Positions 46,878 through 55,511 of a DNA stretch of 64,000 nucleotides are shown here, piece after piece. The translations under genes were made by a program, and so were the position numbers. This DNA is from Thermoleophilia bacterium (GTDB lineage Bacteria; Actinomycetota; Thermoleophilia; UBA2241): assembly GCA_041393415.1 (NCBI GenBank), contig JAWKKE010000009.1, forward strand, positions 5,814 to 69,813, given 5' to 3'. Every line of letters starts with the position of its first letter. The first letter of the stretch is position 1. The notes below the pieces were generated by a model. The model saw nothing but the letters and a program-made list of their open reading frames with translations. It did no database searches and had not been told where the DNA came from.

Positions 46878-47744
46878 GTGCGCGTCGCACACAGCGGAAA
46901 GGGTGGCACCGGGAAGACGCTTCGGCGACGACCGCCGCTGACACTGCCGCGTGCAGGGACTGGCAGTCCAACTGCTCGACGCTGACGTCGAGGAGCCGAA
47001 ACCGCCATCTCTCCTGCGCCCCAGGCCGACCGCACCGAGACGGTGCACGTCCCGATCCCTCATGGTCGACGAATCGCGCCGCAGCGGCTGCGGCGCTTGG
47101 TGCCGGCGTTTGCGCCTTTCGCGCACTTGCGGTCGTAGGGATCATCCGTGCTCGTGTTCCCCGAGATCTGTCACTCGTGTGGCGCCTGCGTGCGGTACTG
47201 CCCCGAACAGGCGCTGCATGAGGAGATGCCCCAATGGAGCCGTGTGGAGCATGCGAGCGCCAACGCCTGTGGCCGGCCGGTCTTCTCCAGTTGGTGACGG
47301 GCACGCTCGCGATCGGCGAGGCGAAAGCGGTACCTGTCACCAAGGCCGTCGTGGCGACCGCCAGCGAAGACGCCGACGTGGTGACGCTCTCCTGGCACCT
47401 CGTGTCCGGCGATCGCAGCCGTGGCCGACGCCGACTTCGTCGTGCTCGTGACCGAGCCGACGCCGTTTGGGCCCACGATCTCGAACTGGCTGTAGAGATG
47501 GTCCGCGCGCCTGGGCTGTCGCGAAGCCGCTGTCAATCGCGTCGTGGCGGGCGACCACAGGGTGCGGCAGCACTGTGCAGCCGAACGCCTCGAGATCGTC
47601 GCGGAGCTGTCGGACGACCGCCGCATCGAAGCCCATGCCCGCGGCCAACTCATGGTCGACGCCGTCCCCGCCCTGGAGCGGGAGCTGGCCACAGTTTGGG
47701 AGCGGATCGCGGCGGCGGCGGAACGCAAAGAGGTGCACGCATGA
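46878..47744 (+). pseudogene. Degraded MinD-like ATPase with ferredoxin insertion
   Basis: Pieces of a family parallel to the next gene are spread over all three frames: MRVAHSGKGGTGKT (46878), LLDADVEEP (about 46972), a residual ferredoxin cluster (VLVFPEICHSCGACVRYCPEQAL near 47150), VTGTLAIGEAKAVPVTKAVV (47295), CPAIAAVADADFVVLVTEPTPFG (47405), HDLELAVEMVRAPGL (47476) and a final intact segment (VNRVVAGDHRV through the end at 47744). At least six frame changes exist. The stop overlaps the ATG of the intact paralogue. Confidence 0.85.
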
Positions 47745-48643
47745 GCGCCGTGCGCCAACTCGTCGTCATCAGCGGAAAGGGAGGCACCGGGAAGACGAGC
47801 GTCGTGGGTGCGTTTGCGGCGCTGGCCGACGGAGCCGTCCTCGCCGACTGCGACGTCGACGCCGCCAACCTGCACCTCATCCTCGAGCCGCGATTGGGCG
47901 AGCCGCACGACTTCAGCGGCCGCAACCGCGCAATCATCGACCAGACTGCCTGCCGCGCCTGCGGTCGCTGTGCCGACATGTGCCGCTTCGACGCCGTCTC
48001 GGTGCGTGACGGGCAGTACGTCATCAACCCGCTGGCCTGCGAGGGCTGCGAATTCTGCCGCAGAGAGTGCCCCTGGAACGCCATACACATGGAGCCCGTG
48101 GTCAACGGCACCTGGATGGTCTCGGAGACGAGCTTCGGACCGCTGGTGCACGCGCGACTCGGGATCGCGGAGGACAACTCCGGCAAGCTGGTGACACTGG
48201 TACGCCAGCAGGCGCAGGAGGTAGCCGAGCAGCGCGACCTCCCGCTTGTGATCGTCGACGGCGCGCCCGGCATCGGCTGTCCGGTGATCGCGTCGCTCAC
48301 CGGCGCCGACGTGGTACTCGCCGTCACCGAGCCCACCGTCTCCGGCCGTCACGACTTGGCACGCGTGCTCGAGGTCGTGCGGCGCTTCAAGCTGCCCTTC
48401 GGCGTCTGCGTCAACAAGGCAGACCTCAACCCGGAGATCAGCGAGCACATCGTCGCCGAGGCGGTGGAGCGCGGCGCACTGTTCGTGGCGCACGTCGGCT
48501 ACGACGCTGCCGTTACACGGGCGCAGGTGGCCGGGCTCGACTTGGTGACCTACGGCGGCACCGCCGTGCAGGAGATCCGCATGCTCTGGGACTCGGTCGC
48601 CGCCGCACTGAACACCTCGCGGCGAAAGGCGGTCGACACGTGA
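47741..48643 (+). CDS. MinD-like P-loop ATPase with inserted 4Fe-4S ferredoxin domain
   Basis: 300 residues. SGKGGTGKTSVV near residue 11 is the deviant Walker A motif. Residues about 65-115 hold a double ferredoxin motif: CRACGRCADMCRFDAV and CEGCEFCRRECPWNA, with eight cysteines for two 4Fe-4S clusters. The C-terminal half resumes the ATPase fold (IVDGAPGIGCPVIASL). Such pairs of ferredoxin-ATPases lie next to NifX-like and DUF134 genes in anaerobes and may insert or move metal clusters. Its ATG overlaps the stop of the wrecked partner (ATGA), so it once depended on it for translation. Confidence 0.9.
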   Translation: MSAVRQLVVISGKGGTGKTSVVGAFAALADGAVLADCDVDAANLHLILEPRLGEPHDFSGRNRAIIDQTACRACGRCADMCRFDAVSVRDGQYVINPLACEGCEFCRRECPWNAIHMEPVVNGTWMVSETSFGPLVHARLGIAEDNSGKLVTLVRQQAQEVAEQRDLPLVIVDGAPGIGCPVIASLTGADVVLAVTEPTVSGRHDLARVLEVVRRFKLPFGVCVNKADLNPEISEHIVAEAVERGALFVAHVGYDAAVTRAQVAGLDLVTYGGTAVQEIRMLWDSVAAALNTSRRKAVDT

Positions 48644-48751
48644 CGCCGCAGAACACGCACGACGAGGCTTGCCTCGCAGCTTGCCTCGCACCGTGCTGCA
48701 CGAGGACACCGCGTTCTTGGCGGCGTCCGCAACAAGAGAGGAGCCATCATA

Positions 48752-49117
48752 GTGAAGATCATCATCAGCGCTCAGGGAAACGATATCGACTCCCTGACTG
48801 ATCCCAGATTCGGACGCTGTCGCTACCTCATCGCCGTCGAGACGACCAGCGGCGAGTGGCACGCGCACGACAACCAAGACAACGCGGCCGCGAGCGGTGG
48901 CGCCGGAGTGGAAGCCAGCAATCGCGTCGTATCGCTGGGCGCGGCGGCTGTGATTACCGGGAATCTCGGTCCGAATGCGGCACGCGTACTGGACGCGGCG
49001 CACATCGCCGTCTATCGCGCCGAGAACGGCGCCACGGTGCGCGAGGCTGTGGCCGCGTTTGCCGCCGACGGCCTGGAGAGAATCGACGCGCCCACCGTCC
49101 AGGGACACTGGATGTGA
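48752..49117 (+). CDS. NifX/NifB-family (dinitrogenase Fe-Mo cofactor type) protein
   Basis: 121 residues, GTG start with AGAGAGGAG upstream. MKIIISAQGNDIDSLTDPRFGRCRYLIAVE and the Gly-rich VSLGAAAVITGNLGPNA block are the single-domain NifX-like fold that binds iron-sulfur or iron-molybdenum precursors. No nitrogenase genes are in this window, so its role is in another metal-cofactor system. Stop overlaps the next small gene. Confidence 0.88.
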   Translation: MKIIISAQGNDIDSLTDPRFGRCRYLIAVETTSGEWHAHDNQDNAAASGGAGVEASNRVVSLGAAAVITGNLGPNAARVLDAAHIAVYRAENGATVREAVAAFAADGLERIDAPTVQGHWM

Positions 49118-49548
49118 TGGCCATGATCGCGAACAGACAAGGCGGCGGCCGCGGTCAGTACCAGCGCCAGAGACGCAGAGACGGCTCGGGACCCAACTGC
49201 GGCGGCCGCGGCGCGCGGCGTTGCGGCGGAAGCCGGCAGGAACAGGCCGGAGCTCCGCGCGCGGCCACGAGTACCCTCATTGCCGCAGGTACCTACCTCA
49301 TCCACGACGTGCGCGACGCCGACGGTCTGGTGCGGCCGCTGCTGCGCCGGGCCGCACTCTCCCTCGTCACCTGCCCCTACTACTCGGCGCGGCGCCTCGC
49401 CGGCGCGTACTTGCGACTCGATCCACCGCCGCCGGCGCCGCTGCCGCCGGCGACAGTAGAGTCACACCGGCTGTCGGCAGCTCACGATGCCCCCGCGCTG
49501 CCGACGCGCGTCGCGGGCGCCGAGCCCAACGACGCGCTGCTACAATGA
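49117..49548 (+). CDS. Hypothetical protein of the NifX cluster
   Basis: 143 residues, start overlapping the previous stop by one base, AGGGA nearby. A Gly/Arg-rich first 55 residues (GGGRGQYQRQRRR) with two Cys is followed by a hydrophobic middle (TSTLIAAGTYLIHDVR, LSLVTCPYYSARRLAGAYL) and a Pro-rich tail. Not recognised; good codon use and coupling suggest a true gene that belongs to the cluster. Confidence 0.6.
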   Translation: MAMIANRQGGGRGQYQRQRRRDGSGPNCGGRGARRCGGSRQEQAGAPRAATSTLIAAGTYLIHDVRDADGLVRPLLRRAALSLVTCPYYSARRLAGAYLRLDPPPPAPLPPATVESHRLSAAHDAPALPTRVAGAEPNDALLQ

Positions 49549-49566
49549 TGATTGAGCATATGCCAA
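49541..49566 (+). promoter_or_regulatory. Promoter element and GCATATGC palindrome before the DUF134 gene
   Basis: TACAAT at 49541-49546 fits a -10 box and TGAGCATATGCCA lies eight bases downstream. Ribosome binding site AAGGAG follows before the ATG at 49585. Same arrangement as at 44955 and 45760. Confidence 0.55.
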
Positions 49567-49584
49567 CAAGGAGATAATCCCCGC

Positions 49585-50091
49585 ATGCCTCGCCCACCCA
49601 TCGCACGTACCGTCGGCGGAGTCCCCAGACACACGCTCTTCAAGCCCGCGGGCATCCCGGCCCGTGAGCTCGAACACTTGGCGCTGGCAGTCGACGAGCT
49701 GGAGGCGATCCGTCTCGTCGACTTCGAAGGCCTCAGCCATGAGCAGGCGGCCGTCGCCATGGGCGTCTCCCGCCAGACGATCGGCCGCGTCCTCGAGCAC
49801 GGGCGCGCTCAGGTGGCCGAGGCACTCGTGACGGGCAAGGCAATCCTCATCGGCGGCGGTCAATATCGAGTCGAGGCGCGGGTGCTCTGTTGCGCCTCGT
49901 GCGGAGCCGCGTGGACAGAGGCGCCCGACGGGCCGCCGCCGGACGCCTGCCCAGATTGCGGCGCGCCGACGGTCAGCACCTGCTGGCATGAGGGACGGCA
50001 CGAAGGACGGCGCGGCAACACATGGCGCGGCGGACGCTGCCGGGGCCGCGCCACCACCTACGCAGACGCGAATAACCAGAGAACGGAGTGA
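49585..50091 (+). CDS. DUF134 (UPF0251) DNA-binding protein
   Basis: 168 residues from the ATG at 49585 with AAGGAG upstream. A helix-turn-helix (LSHEQAAVAMGVSRQTIGRVL) at about residues 50-75 and a C-terminal zinc ribbon (CCASCGAAW, CPDCG) define DUF134, a presumed regulator found with NifX-like genes. It is the best candidate for the protein that binds the GCATATGC palindrome, inferred from position and shared neighbourhood. Confidence 0.85.
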   Translation: MPRPPIARTVGGVPRHTLFKPAGIPARELEHLALAVDELEAIRLVDFEGLSHEQAAVAMGVSRQTIGRVLEHGRAQVAEALVTGKAILIGGGQYRVEARVLCCASCGAAWTEAPDGPPPDACPDCGAPTVSTCWHEGRHEGRRGNTWRGGRCRGRATTYADANNQRTE

Positions 50092-50099
50092 CTTCACAC

Positions 50100-50483
50100 A
50101 TGAGCGAAACGAACGCATCCAAGAAACGCGTGGCAGTCCCGTCGGAAGCGCCTGGCGGTCTCGACGCGAGAAGGTCGGGCCACTTCGGACGTTGCGACTG
50201 TTTCACGGTCGTCGAGGTCGAGAACGGCAACCTGGGAGCTGTGGAAGTGGTCGTCAATCCACCGCATCATGAGGGTGGGTGCATGCGTCCGGTGGTGCTC
50301 CTGGCCGAGAACACCGTCGACGCAATCGTCGTGGACGGAATCGGCGGTCGGCCTCTGCTAGGCTTCAATCAGGTCGGCATCGCCGTGCACGCAGGCACCG
50401 GCACAGACGTACAGACCGCGGTGAGAGCGTATGCGCAGGGATCGCTGCCCGAGGTCGGACTCGAGGGTGCGTGTCGCCACTAG
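50100..50483 (+). CDS. NifX-like protein, second copy
   Basis: 127 residues. KKRVAVPSEAPGGLDARRSGHFGRCDCFTVVE and GGCMRPVVLLAENTVDAIVVDGIGGRPL show the same fold as the protein at 48752, here with a CDC and a Cys in the loop that may hold a cluster. GGAGTG before the ATG, 8 bp after the DUF134 stop. Confidence 0.85.
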   Translation: MSETNASKKRVAVPSEAPGGLDARRSGHFGRCDCFTVVEVENGNLGAVEVVVNPPHHEGGCMRPVVLLAENTVDAIVVDGIGGRPLLGFNQVGIAVHAGTGTDVQTAVRAYAQGSLPEVGLEGACRH

Positions 50484-50546
50484 GCAGATCGGGCAAACCG
50501 GCAGCGACAGCGTGACCACGAAAACCGCAGCAGGCAAGGAGTCAAC

Positions 50547-51452
50547 ATGACATCCGTCGAGACGATCCAGAGGGAGCGCGGCATCATCGGTCGCAATCGC
50601 GAGCTGCGGCGCGCGTTGGCTGTACTCAACTCCGGACGCCATCTCCTTCTCGAGGGGCCGGTCGGTGTCGGCAAGACTCGTGTCGCGCTCGCCGTCTGCG
50701 CCCACCTGCAACGCGGCGTCGAGCGCGTAGACGGCGACGACCGGTACTCGGAGAGCAAGCTCACGGGCTGGTTCGACCCGCCCGTGGTCCTCAAGCAGGG
50801 ATACAGCGAGGAGTCGTTCTTCGCCGGCCCGCTGGTCAACGCCATGCGCCAAGGCAAGATCCTCTTCATCAACGAGCTCAACCGCATGCCGGAGACAGTC
50901 CAGAACGTGCTCCTGCCGGCACTGGACGAGCACATCCTGCAAGTGCCGCACATCGGCGAAGTACGCGCCGCCCCCGGATTCCAGGTTGTTGCCACCCAGA
51001 ACCCCGTAGAGTACATCGCCACCGGTCACCTCTCGGAGGCCCTGCGCGACCGCTTCGAGCACCTGCGCCTCGACTACCAGTCGGCCACTGAAGAGGAAGC
51101 GATCGTGTGCGCCGAGACGGACTGCGACAACCTCGACCTCATCCGCACCGCCGTGCGCCTGGCGCGGGCAACGCGCCGCCATCCGCTCTTCCGCCGCGGC
51201 GCCTCGGTGCGCGCGCCCATGGCCACCGTGATGGTTGCCGAGGAGCTGCGCAAGGCCGACGGTCGCCCGGCCGGCCAGATCGATCGGGCGACTCTCTGGT
51301 GCGCCGCCGAGGCCGGCTTCACCACCCGCGTGCACATGCGCGACGAGAGCAACATGGACTTCGCGACCGCGTTCGGCGAGGTCTTCGAGCTCGTCGTCGA
51401 CCGCGGGCTCGACCCCGACGAGGCACTTACCCCGCCTGCCCCAAAAGCCTGA
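50547..51452 (+). CDS. MoxR-family AAA ATPase
   Basis: 301 residues. Walker A (GPVGVGKTR) near residue 40, Walker B (KILFINELNRMP), and the sensor block TQNPVEYIATGHLSEALRDRFEHL. MoxR ATPases act with a VWA partner as metal-insertion or complex-assembly chaperones (as with CbbQ/CbbO or NorQ/NorD). Ribosome binding site AAGGAG, 63 bp after the NifX-like gene. The VWA gene follows directly. Confidence 0.9.
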   Translation: MTSVETIQRERGIIGRNRELRRALAVLNSGRHLLLEGPVGVGKTRVALAVCAHLQRGVERVDGDDRYSESKLTGWFDPPVVLKQGYSEESFFAGPLVNAMRQGKILFINELNRMPETVQNVLLPALDEHILQVPHIGEVRAAPGFQVVATQNPVEYIATGHLSEALRDRFEHLRLDYQSATEEEAIVCAETDCDNLDLIRTAVRLARATRRHPLFRRGASVRAPMATVMVAEELRKADGRPAGQIDRATLWCAAEAGFTTRVHMRDESNMDFATAFGEVFELVVDRGLDPDEALTPPAPKA

Positions 51453-51529
51453 GCGCCCTGCGGGCGCTCGAGGAGACCTATCGCGATCTGGCGGCGCTGC
51501 CGCTCGAGCCAGATCTGCTGCACGAAGAG

Positions 51530-52330
51530 ATGGACGACGACGAGTTCCTCGCCTTCATCGCCCGGCACACCGAGGGCAGCGAGGGCGTCGTCGACGCAGC
51601 GCCGCACTTCTACGCCGTGCGGCCGCGCGTAGAAGACGTGCTCGCGCAGGCGGCGAGCATCGTCGGCCCGTTGCGCGCGGCCACTACCACCGTGCGCGAG
51701 ATCATGCGCGAGCCGTACATCGGCGAGCTCGACATCGACGCGACGCTCGAGAACATGGTCGGCAAGGAGTTCCCGGAGCGAGACGACTGGATCGTCCAGA
51801 TCCGCGAGGAGCGTCGCCATCAGGTCGTCATGATGATGGATGCCTCGCTCTCCATGGCCGGCGAGAACCTCTCCGTAGCCGCGGTCGCGGTCGCCATCAT
51901 GGCCTTCAAGATCAAACCTGAGGATCTCGCGGTGGTCGTCTTCGAGGACGAAGCGCGCGTCGTCACCCGCCTCGACGCAACCGACTCGCCGCAAGACGTG
52001 ATCCGCAGCATGCTCGATCAGCCGGGGTTGGGCGTCACCGACATCGAAGCGGCGCTGCTCAAGGGGGCCAGAGAGATCACGCGGGCGCGAAACCCGCGCC
52101 GTAGCGGCCTACTGGTGACCGACGGCCGGCCCACAAAGGGGGCCGCCGATCCCTCCGACATCGCGTACCTCTTCCCTCACCTGCACGTCCTGCTCACCGA
52201 GGACAAATACATGGACGAGGAGCTCTGCCAGTCAATCGCCGCCGCCGGCAACGGTGAGGTGTTCCCGGTGCGTACGATTCAGGAACTGCCGCAGCGCATG
52301 CTCGACGTGGCCAACGGCGTGCTGCGATAG
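51530..52330 (+). CDS. VWA-domain chaperone partner of MoxR
   Basis: 266 residues from the ATG at 51530. VWA domain with MIDAS motif MMMDASLSMAG and downstream GLLVTDGRPTKGAA. The open frame continues upstream with good codon use and a CTG at 51449 that overlaps the moxR stop (CTGA); the real start may be there (non-standard), since no ribosome binding site precedes 51530. Works with the MoxR ATPase, presumably remodelling a metalloenzyme. Confidence 0.82.
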   Translation: MDDDEFLAFIARHTEGSEGVVDAAPHFYAVRPRVEDVLAQAASIVGPLRAATTTVREIMREPYIGELDIDATLENMVGKEFPERDDWIVQIREERRHQVVMMMDASLSMAGENLSVAAVAVAIMAFKIKPEDLAVVVFEDEARVVTRLDATDSPQDVIRSMLDQPGLGVTDIEAALLKGAREITRARNPRRSGLLVTDGRPTKGAADPSDIAYLFPHLHVLLTEDKYMDEELCQSIAAAGNGEVFPVRTIQELPQRMLDVANGVLR

Positions 52331-52342
52331 ATCAGGAGCAGA

Positions 52343-52381
52343 GGAGCGGGCGCCGGTTCAATGCGAGGCGGCGCCCGCTCC
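52343..52381. terminator. Hairpin at the end of the moxR-VWA operon
   Basis: GGAGCGGGCGCC (52343-52354) and GGCGCCCGCTCC (52370-52381) pair perfectly. The right arm covers the 3' end of the convergent enolase-superfamily gene. No T run. Confidence 0.6.
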
Positions 52382-53452
52382 GCGTTTGAAGCTGAAGCCG
52401 AAGCCAGGTGCCTGCGTGAGCGGCTCCAGCGGGCTCCGCGGCACGCCTGCATGCGCCTCGCCGTGGTAGTCGATGGGCGCAACATCGTTAGGCCCATAGG
52501 GATACAGCAGGCTGGCGAGCGCCTGGATCTGCGCCCTTCCCACGCCGAGCTCGAACTGGCCACCGCCGTAGAGCACGATGCCTTCGGCGAGGGCGCGATC
52601 GACGCAGTCGAGGAGCGCCGAGAGCGAGCCGAAGCGTGACGGCTTGATGTTGAGAAAGCGCGGATGTTCGGGCAACGCCTCCACATCCGCCCAGGAGTGG
52701 ATGGGCGCGTCGAAACTGAAGCGCGCCTCTTCCCCGTCAAGCGCCGCGCGCGCCGGCCCCTCAAGGGCCGGATCCTCGAGAATGGCGTCGGGGAAGGCCG
52801 CCGCCACCGCCCGGTACTGCGCCGCATCCGGCGGATTGTCGACCGGCGAGCCGTGATAGAAGGCCTTGAAATCGAGCACCCGCACTCTGCCCGTCGCAGC
52901 CACGCGCGCGATGGTCCCTCCATCCCATTCGGGCGTGGGATCGAGCTTGAACTCGAGCTCCGGGTTCACCGCCAGCCAAGGCATGACGTCGAGCCGCGTG
53001 GAGACGGCAAAGCGAACGGGATGGTAGTCGTGGTCAAGCGCCGCGCCAAACGACTTGCCCTGCTGCCGCAGGGCAAGGTCCAGCGCGGCGCTCTCGAACG
53101 CCCAGCGCCGGTAGTTGCGATACGTGTCCGACTCCGGTGGCCTGTCGGGGAACAGGTCCAGGCCGCCGATCAACTGTGAGAAGCCGTCGAGCGTCGTCTG
53201 GCCGCGCAACGGCAGCGCCAGCGGATAGGGATCGTGATCCGCGGCCGCGTAGGTCACGTCTTCGCCGCGGCCCTCGTGCCCGCTACCGCGCAGCACGACA
53301 ACCGTCGTCACGCGGCGAAAACCGCTCGAGACGTCGCGCTCCAGCCGCTCGCAGCCGTAGTCCTCTACCGTCAGAGGCAAGCCCGCGATGCGCGCGTATG
53401 GACCCTCGTCTACCCGCACTTGACCGATGTGAGTGTTGTCGCGCGCGTCCAC
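52358..53452 (-). CDS. Enolase-superfamily (mandelate racemase-like) enzyme
   Basis: 364 residues from the GTG at 53452, AGAGAGG upstream. DFKAFYHG, ILEDPALEGP and LNIKPSRFGSL give the Lys, Asp/Glu and Lys ligand pattern of this superfamily on a TIM barrel. Members include muconate cycloisomerase, o-succinylbenzoate synthase and dipeptide epimerases; which it is cannot be told. The open frame extends upstream but that part is not enzyme-like. Confidence 0.75.
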   Translation of the reverse strand: MDARDNTHIGQVRVDEGPYARIAGLPLTVEDYGCERLERDVSSGFRRVTTVVVLRGSGHEGRGEDVTYAAADHDPYPLALPLRGQTTLDGFSQLIGGLDLFPDRPPESDTYRNYRRWAFESAALDLALRQQGKSFGAALDHDYHPVRFAVSTRLDVMPWLAVNPELEFKLDPTPEWDGGTIARVAATGRVRVLDFKAFYHGSPVDNPPDAAQYRAVAAAFPDAILEDPALEGPARAALDGEEARFSFDAPIHSWADVEALPEHPRFLNIKPSRFGSLSALLDCVDRALAEGIVLYGGGQFELGVGRAQIQALASLLYPYGPNDVAPIDYHGEAHAGVPRSPLEPLTQAPGFGFSFKRGAGAASH

Positions 53453-53513
53453 GCCTCCGTCCTCTCTGACCTCGCGTCGCCCTGCGCCTTCGCCCGTGCC
53501 CACGCCCCAAACC

Positions 53514-53882
53514 CTACTCAGGCACTCGTGACGAGTGATGTTCGATGATGCGCCAGCCGTCCGCGCTCTGGCGATAGACGTACGTGAAGCGCGCCGCGAC
53601 CACCGATCCGTCGGCAAAGGCGAATGTGTAGCGCCCCGAGCTGACGGCCAAGTCACCGAAGACGCGCACGTTGGCCTCGTCGATCACGCCGCGCGGACCC
53701 CCGGCGACGACCTGTTCGAAGTAGTCGCGGATCTCGGCGTGGTTGCGGCGCACCCGGCTGGAGACCGTCGGCAGAAGGATGGCGTCGCTTGCGTACAGCT
53801 CCGTGACCTTGCCGGCGTCGCCGGCCTGCAGCGCCGCGATCCAGGCTTCGAGCAACGCCAGAATCTCGCTCTCGGAGCCCAC
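53514..53882 (-). CDS. SnoaL/SgcJ-EcaC-like protein
   Basis: 122 residues, GTG start with GGGAGG upstream. Cone-shaped alpha+beta SnoaL fold, with ALEAW-type start, ASDAILLPTV and SGRYTFAF. Family members are ketosteroid-isomerase-like enzymes or unknown. Stop lies 62 bp from the enolase-superfamily start, same strand. Confidence 0.75.
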   Translation of the reverse strand: MGSESEILALLEAWIAALQAGDAGKVTELYASDAILLPTVSSRVRRNHAEIRDYFEQVVAGGPRGVIDEANVRVFGDLAVSSGRYTFAFADGSVVAARFTYVYRQSADGWRIIEHHSSRVPE

Positions 53883-54323
53883 TCACACCTCCCTCGCCGC
53901 CGCCTCGCCGCCGCAACACTGACAGAAAGCCCATCGCCACGCCACTAGCGCCGGCAGATTGCGGAAACCTGCGACGCGAAAAGGCCGCGGACACCGGTCG
54001 CGCCGGTTCACGGAGGTCGTCGGCGTGGCATGTCGCTGCTTGGTCAAGACGGCAGAAGTGCTGGTGAGGCGGATGAATCGAGGCGAACGATACTGAACCG
54101 GAGACCGCACGGCGGCAGCCCCCTCAAAACGGTCACCTAGTTCCCCTACCCCATCCAGCAGACGAACGTCTTCAACTTCCCCAAGTACTCGACCAAGGCT
54201 ACGGTCTTCGCCAAGGCACGGAGTCAACTAGTGGAGAGCATCGAGAAGGCGCAATAGTGGACAGGGCAGCGCAGGCCAAGGAGAATGGTCGCAACGAAAC
54301 TGGGTCGTCTCGGAGGTCGTGAA
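53883..54323. other. Intergenic stretch with an orphan gene tail
   Basis: No complete gene. From about 54140 to 54257 a short in-frame segment (YPIQQTNVFNFPKYSTK onward, stop TAG at 54255-54257) reads like the C-terminus of a lost gene, but its N-terminal part is missing and an in-frame stop lies directly before. Nothing else is recognisable. Confidence 0.5.
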
Positions 54324-54806
54324 ATGCGCAAGCGCTTATGGGTTCTGGCATTCGTCGTCGCACTGGCACTGACTGTGGTGGGCTGCGGCAGCTCCGATGA
54401 ACCTGTCAGCGAGGCAACACCGTCCGACACGACAGCCGCGTCAGCATCGCCGGACGCAAGCCCCGCGACCGCGAGCTGGACGACCGTCACGACACTCAAG
54501 TCGAGCGACCCGCAGAAGATCGAAGGCATACTCATCAGCGAGCCTTTCGAGGTTCACGGAACCGCCAAGCTGAAGCTCGACATGCCGGACGGCGGCAGGC
54601 TCGACGGCGTCATCGGGGTCATCATCCCGTCGGACAAGGCTACCGATTCCAGCACCATCCTCAAAGCAATCACGGACGGGGTGTCCGTTACCTTGATGCC
54701 GTCAGCGGCAACCCAGGAGATCCCAGACCTGGACGGCACCTACGTTCTCGTGGACTCCGTGCCGACTGACAAGACGTGGTCGGTCAAGATCATGACGCAG
54801 AAGTGA
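54324..54806 (+). CDS. Putative lipoprotein
   Basis: 160 residues, ATG at 54324 with CGGAGG upstream. Signal peptide with lipobox VVGCGSS, Ser/Thr/Ala-rich linker, then a mixed beta domain (KLDMPDGGRLDGVIGVII). Lipid-anchored outside; function unknown. Confidence 0.75.
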   Translation: MRKRLWVLAFVVALALTVVGCGSSDEPVSEATPSDTTAASASPDASPATASWTTVTTLKSSDPQKIEGILISEPFEVHGTAKLKLDMPDGGRLDGVIGVIIPSDKATDSSTILKAITDGVSVTLMPSAATQEIPDLDGTYVLVDSVPTDKTWSVKIMTQK

Positions 54807-54870
54807 CGACGGTGACGTGGCCGTGTCGACCAGCGCAACCGCTGGCACCGCAGAGGGGATAGAACGAAAC

Positions 54871-54896
54871 TGAGACCGGCCCATGGGCCGGTCTCA
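54871..54896. terminator. Perfect 26-bp palindrome terminator
   Basis: A perfect palindrome of 26 bp whose arms start TGAGACCGGCCC; it lies between the convergent lipoprotein and secreted protein genes and can serve both. Confidence 0.75.
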
Positions 54897-54938
54897 GCAA
54901 TCGCACTCCACTGTGCGACGTTGCCGCCAGATCAGCGG

Positions 54939-55511
54939 CTAGCGACTGAGCCACTTGTGCAAAGACGCGTAGAACCCATCGTCGCCAGTATGGAAGTTGT
55001 AGCCAAAGCAGCCCAGCTCGTGCGGCTCAATTGGAATGCTGGGCACCATGATCGTCCATTCACCGTCCGCGACCCAGAACTCGTTGAGAGCGAAATCGCC
55101 GCCGACGAGCTCGGTCGGGACAACGCCGGTGAAGTCGAAGCTGAACACACCGTCGAGCGGGCTACTCGCGGGCACATAGCCGTAGTTCTGGATCGTGCCC
55201 CATACCTTCACGATAACCTTGGCCTTCACACGATCCCAGCCTTGGTTCATCTTCACGTCGCCGAGAGCACCGCTCCACTGGATGTTGCTGCCGTTGGGGT
55301 CTACGACGAGGCCGGTAACAGCCGGTTCGCTCGTCGCATCAAACGTGAAGGTTCCGTAGCCACCACTGCTGACCCAGCACATCGACCAGACATGGAGGCC
55401 ATGTTCTGCGGCATTGTTGCTTGCCGGCGTCGCCAGCGCTGGAACAGACATCGCCAAGAGCATGACGGCGCTCACGACCAGAAGGCCAAAGTGTTTCCTA
55501 TACCGTTTCAT
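54939..55511 (-). CDS. Secreted hypothetical protein
   Basis: 190 residues; signal peptide (HFGLLVVSAVMLLAMSVPALA). The rest is beta-rich with conserved-looking aromatics (YGTFTFDATSEPAV, FALNEFWVADGEWTIMV). Ribosome binding site AAGGAG. No domain recognised. Codon use fits the genome but is less biased than its neighbours. Confidence 0.6.
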   Translation of the reverse strand: MKRYRKHFGLLVVSAVMLLAMSVPALATPASNNAAEHGLHVWSMCWVSSGGYGTFTFDATSEPAVTGLVVDPNGSNIQWSGALGDVKMNQGWDRVKAKVIVKVWGTIQNYGYVPASSPLDGVFSFDFTGVVPTELVGGDFALNEFWVADGEWTIMVPSIPIEPHELGCFGYNFHTGDDGFYASLHKWLSR

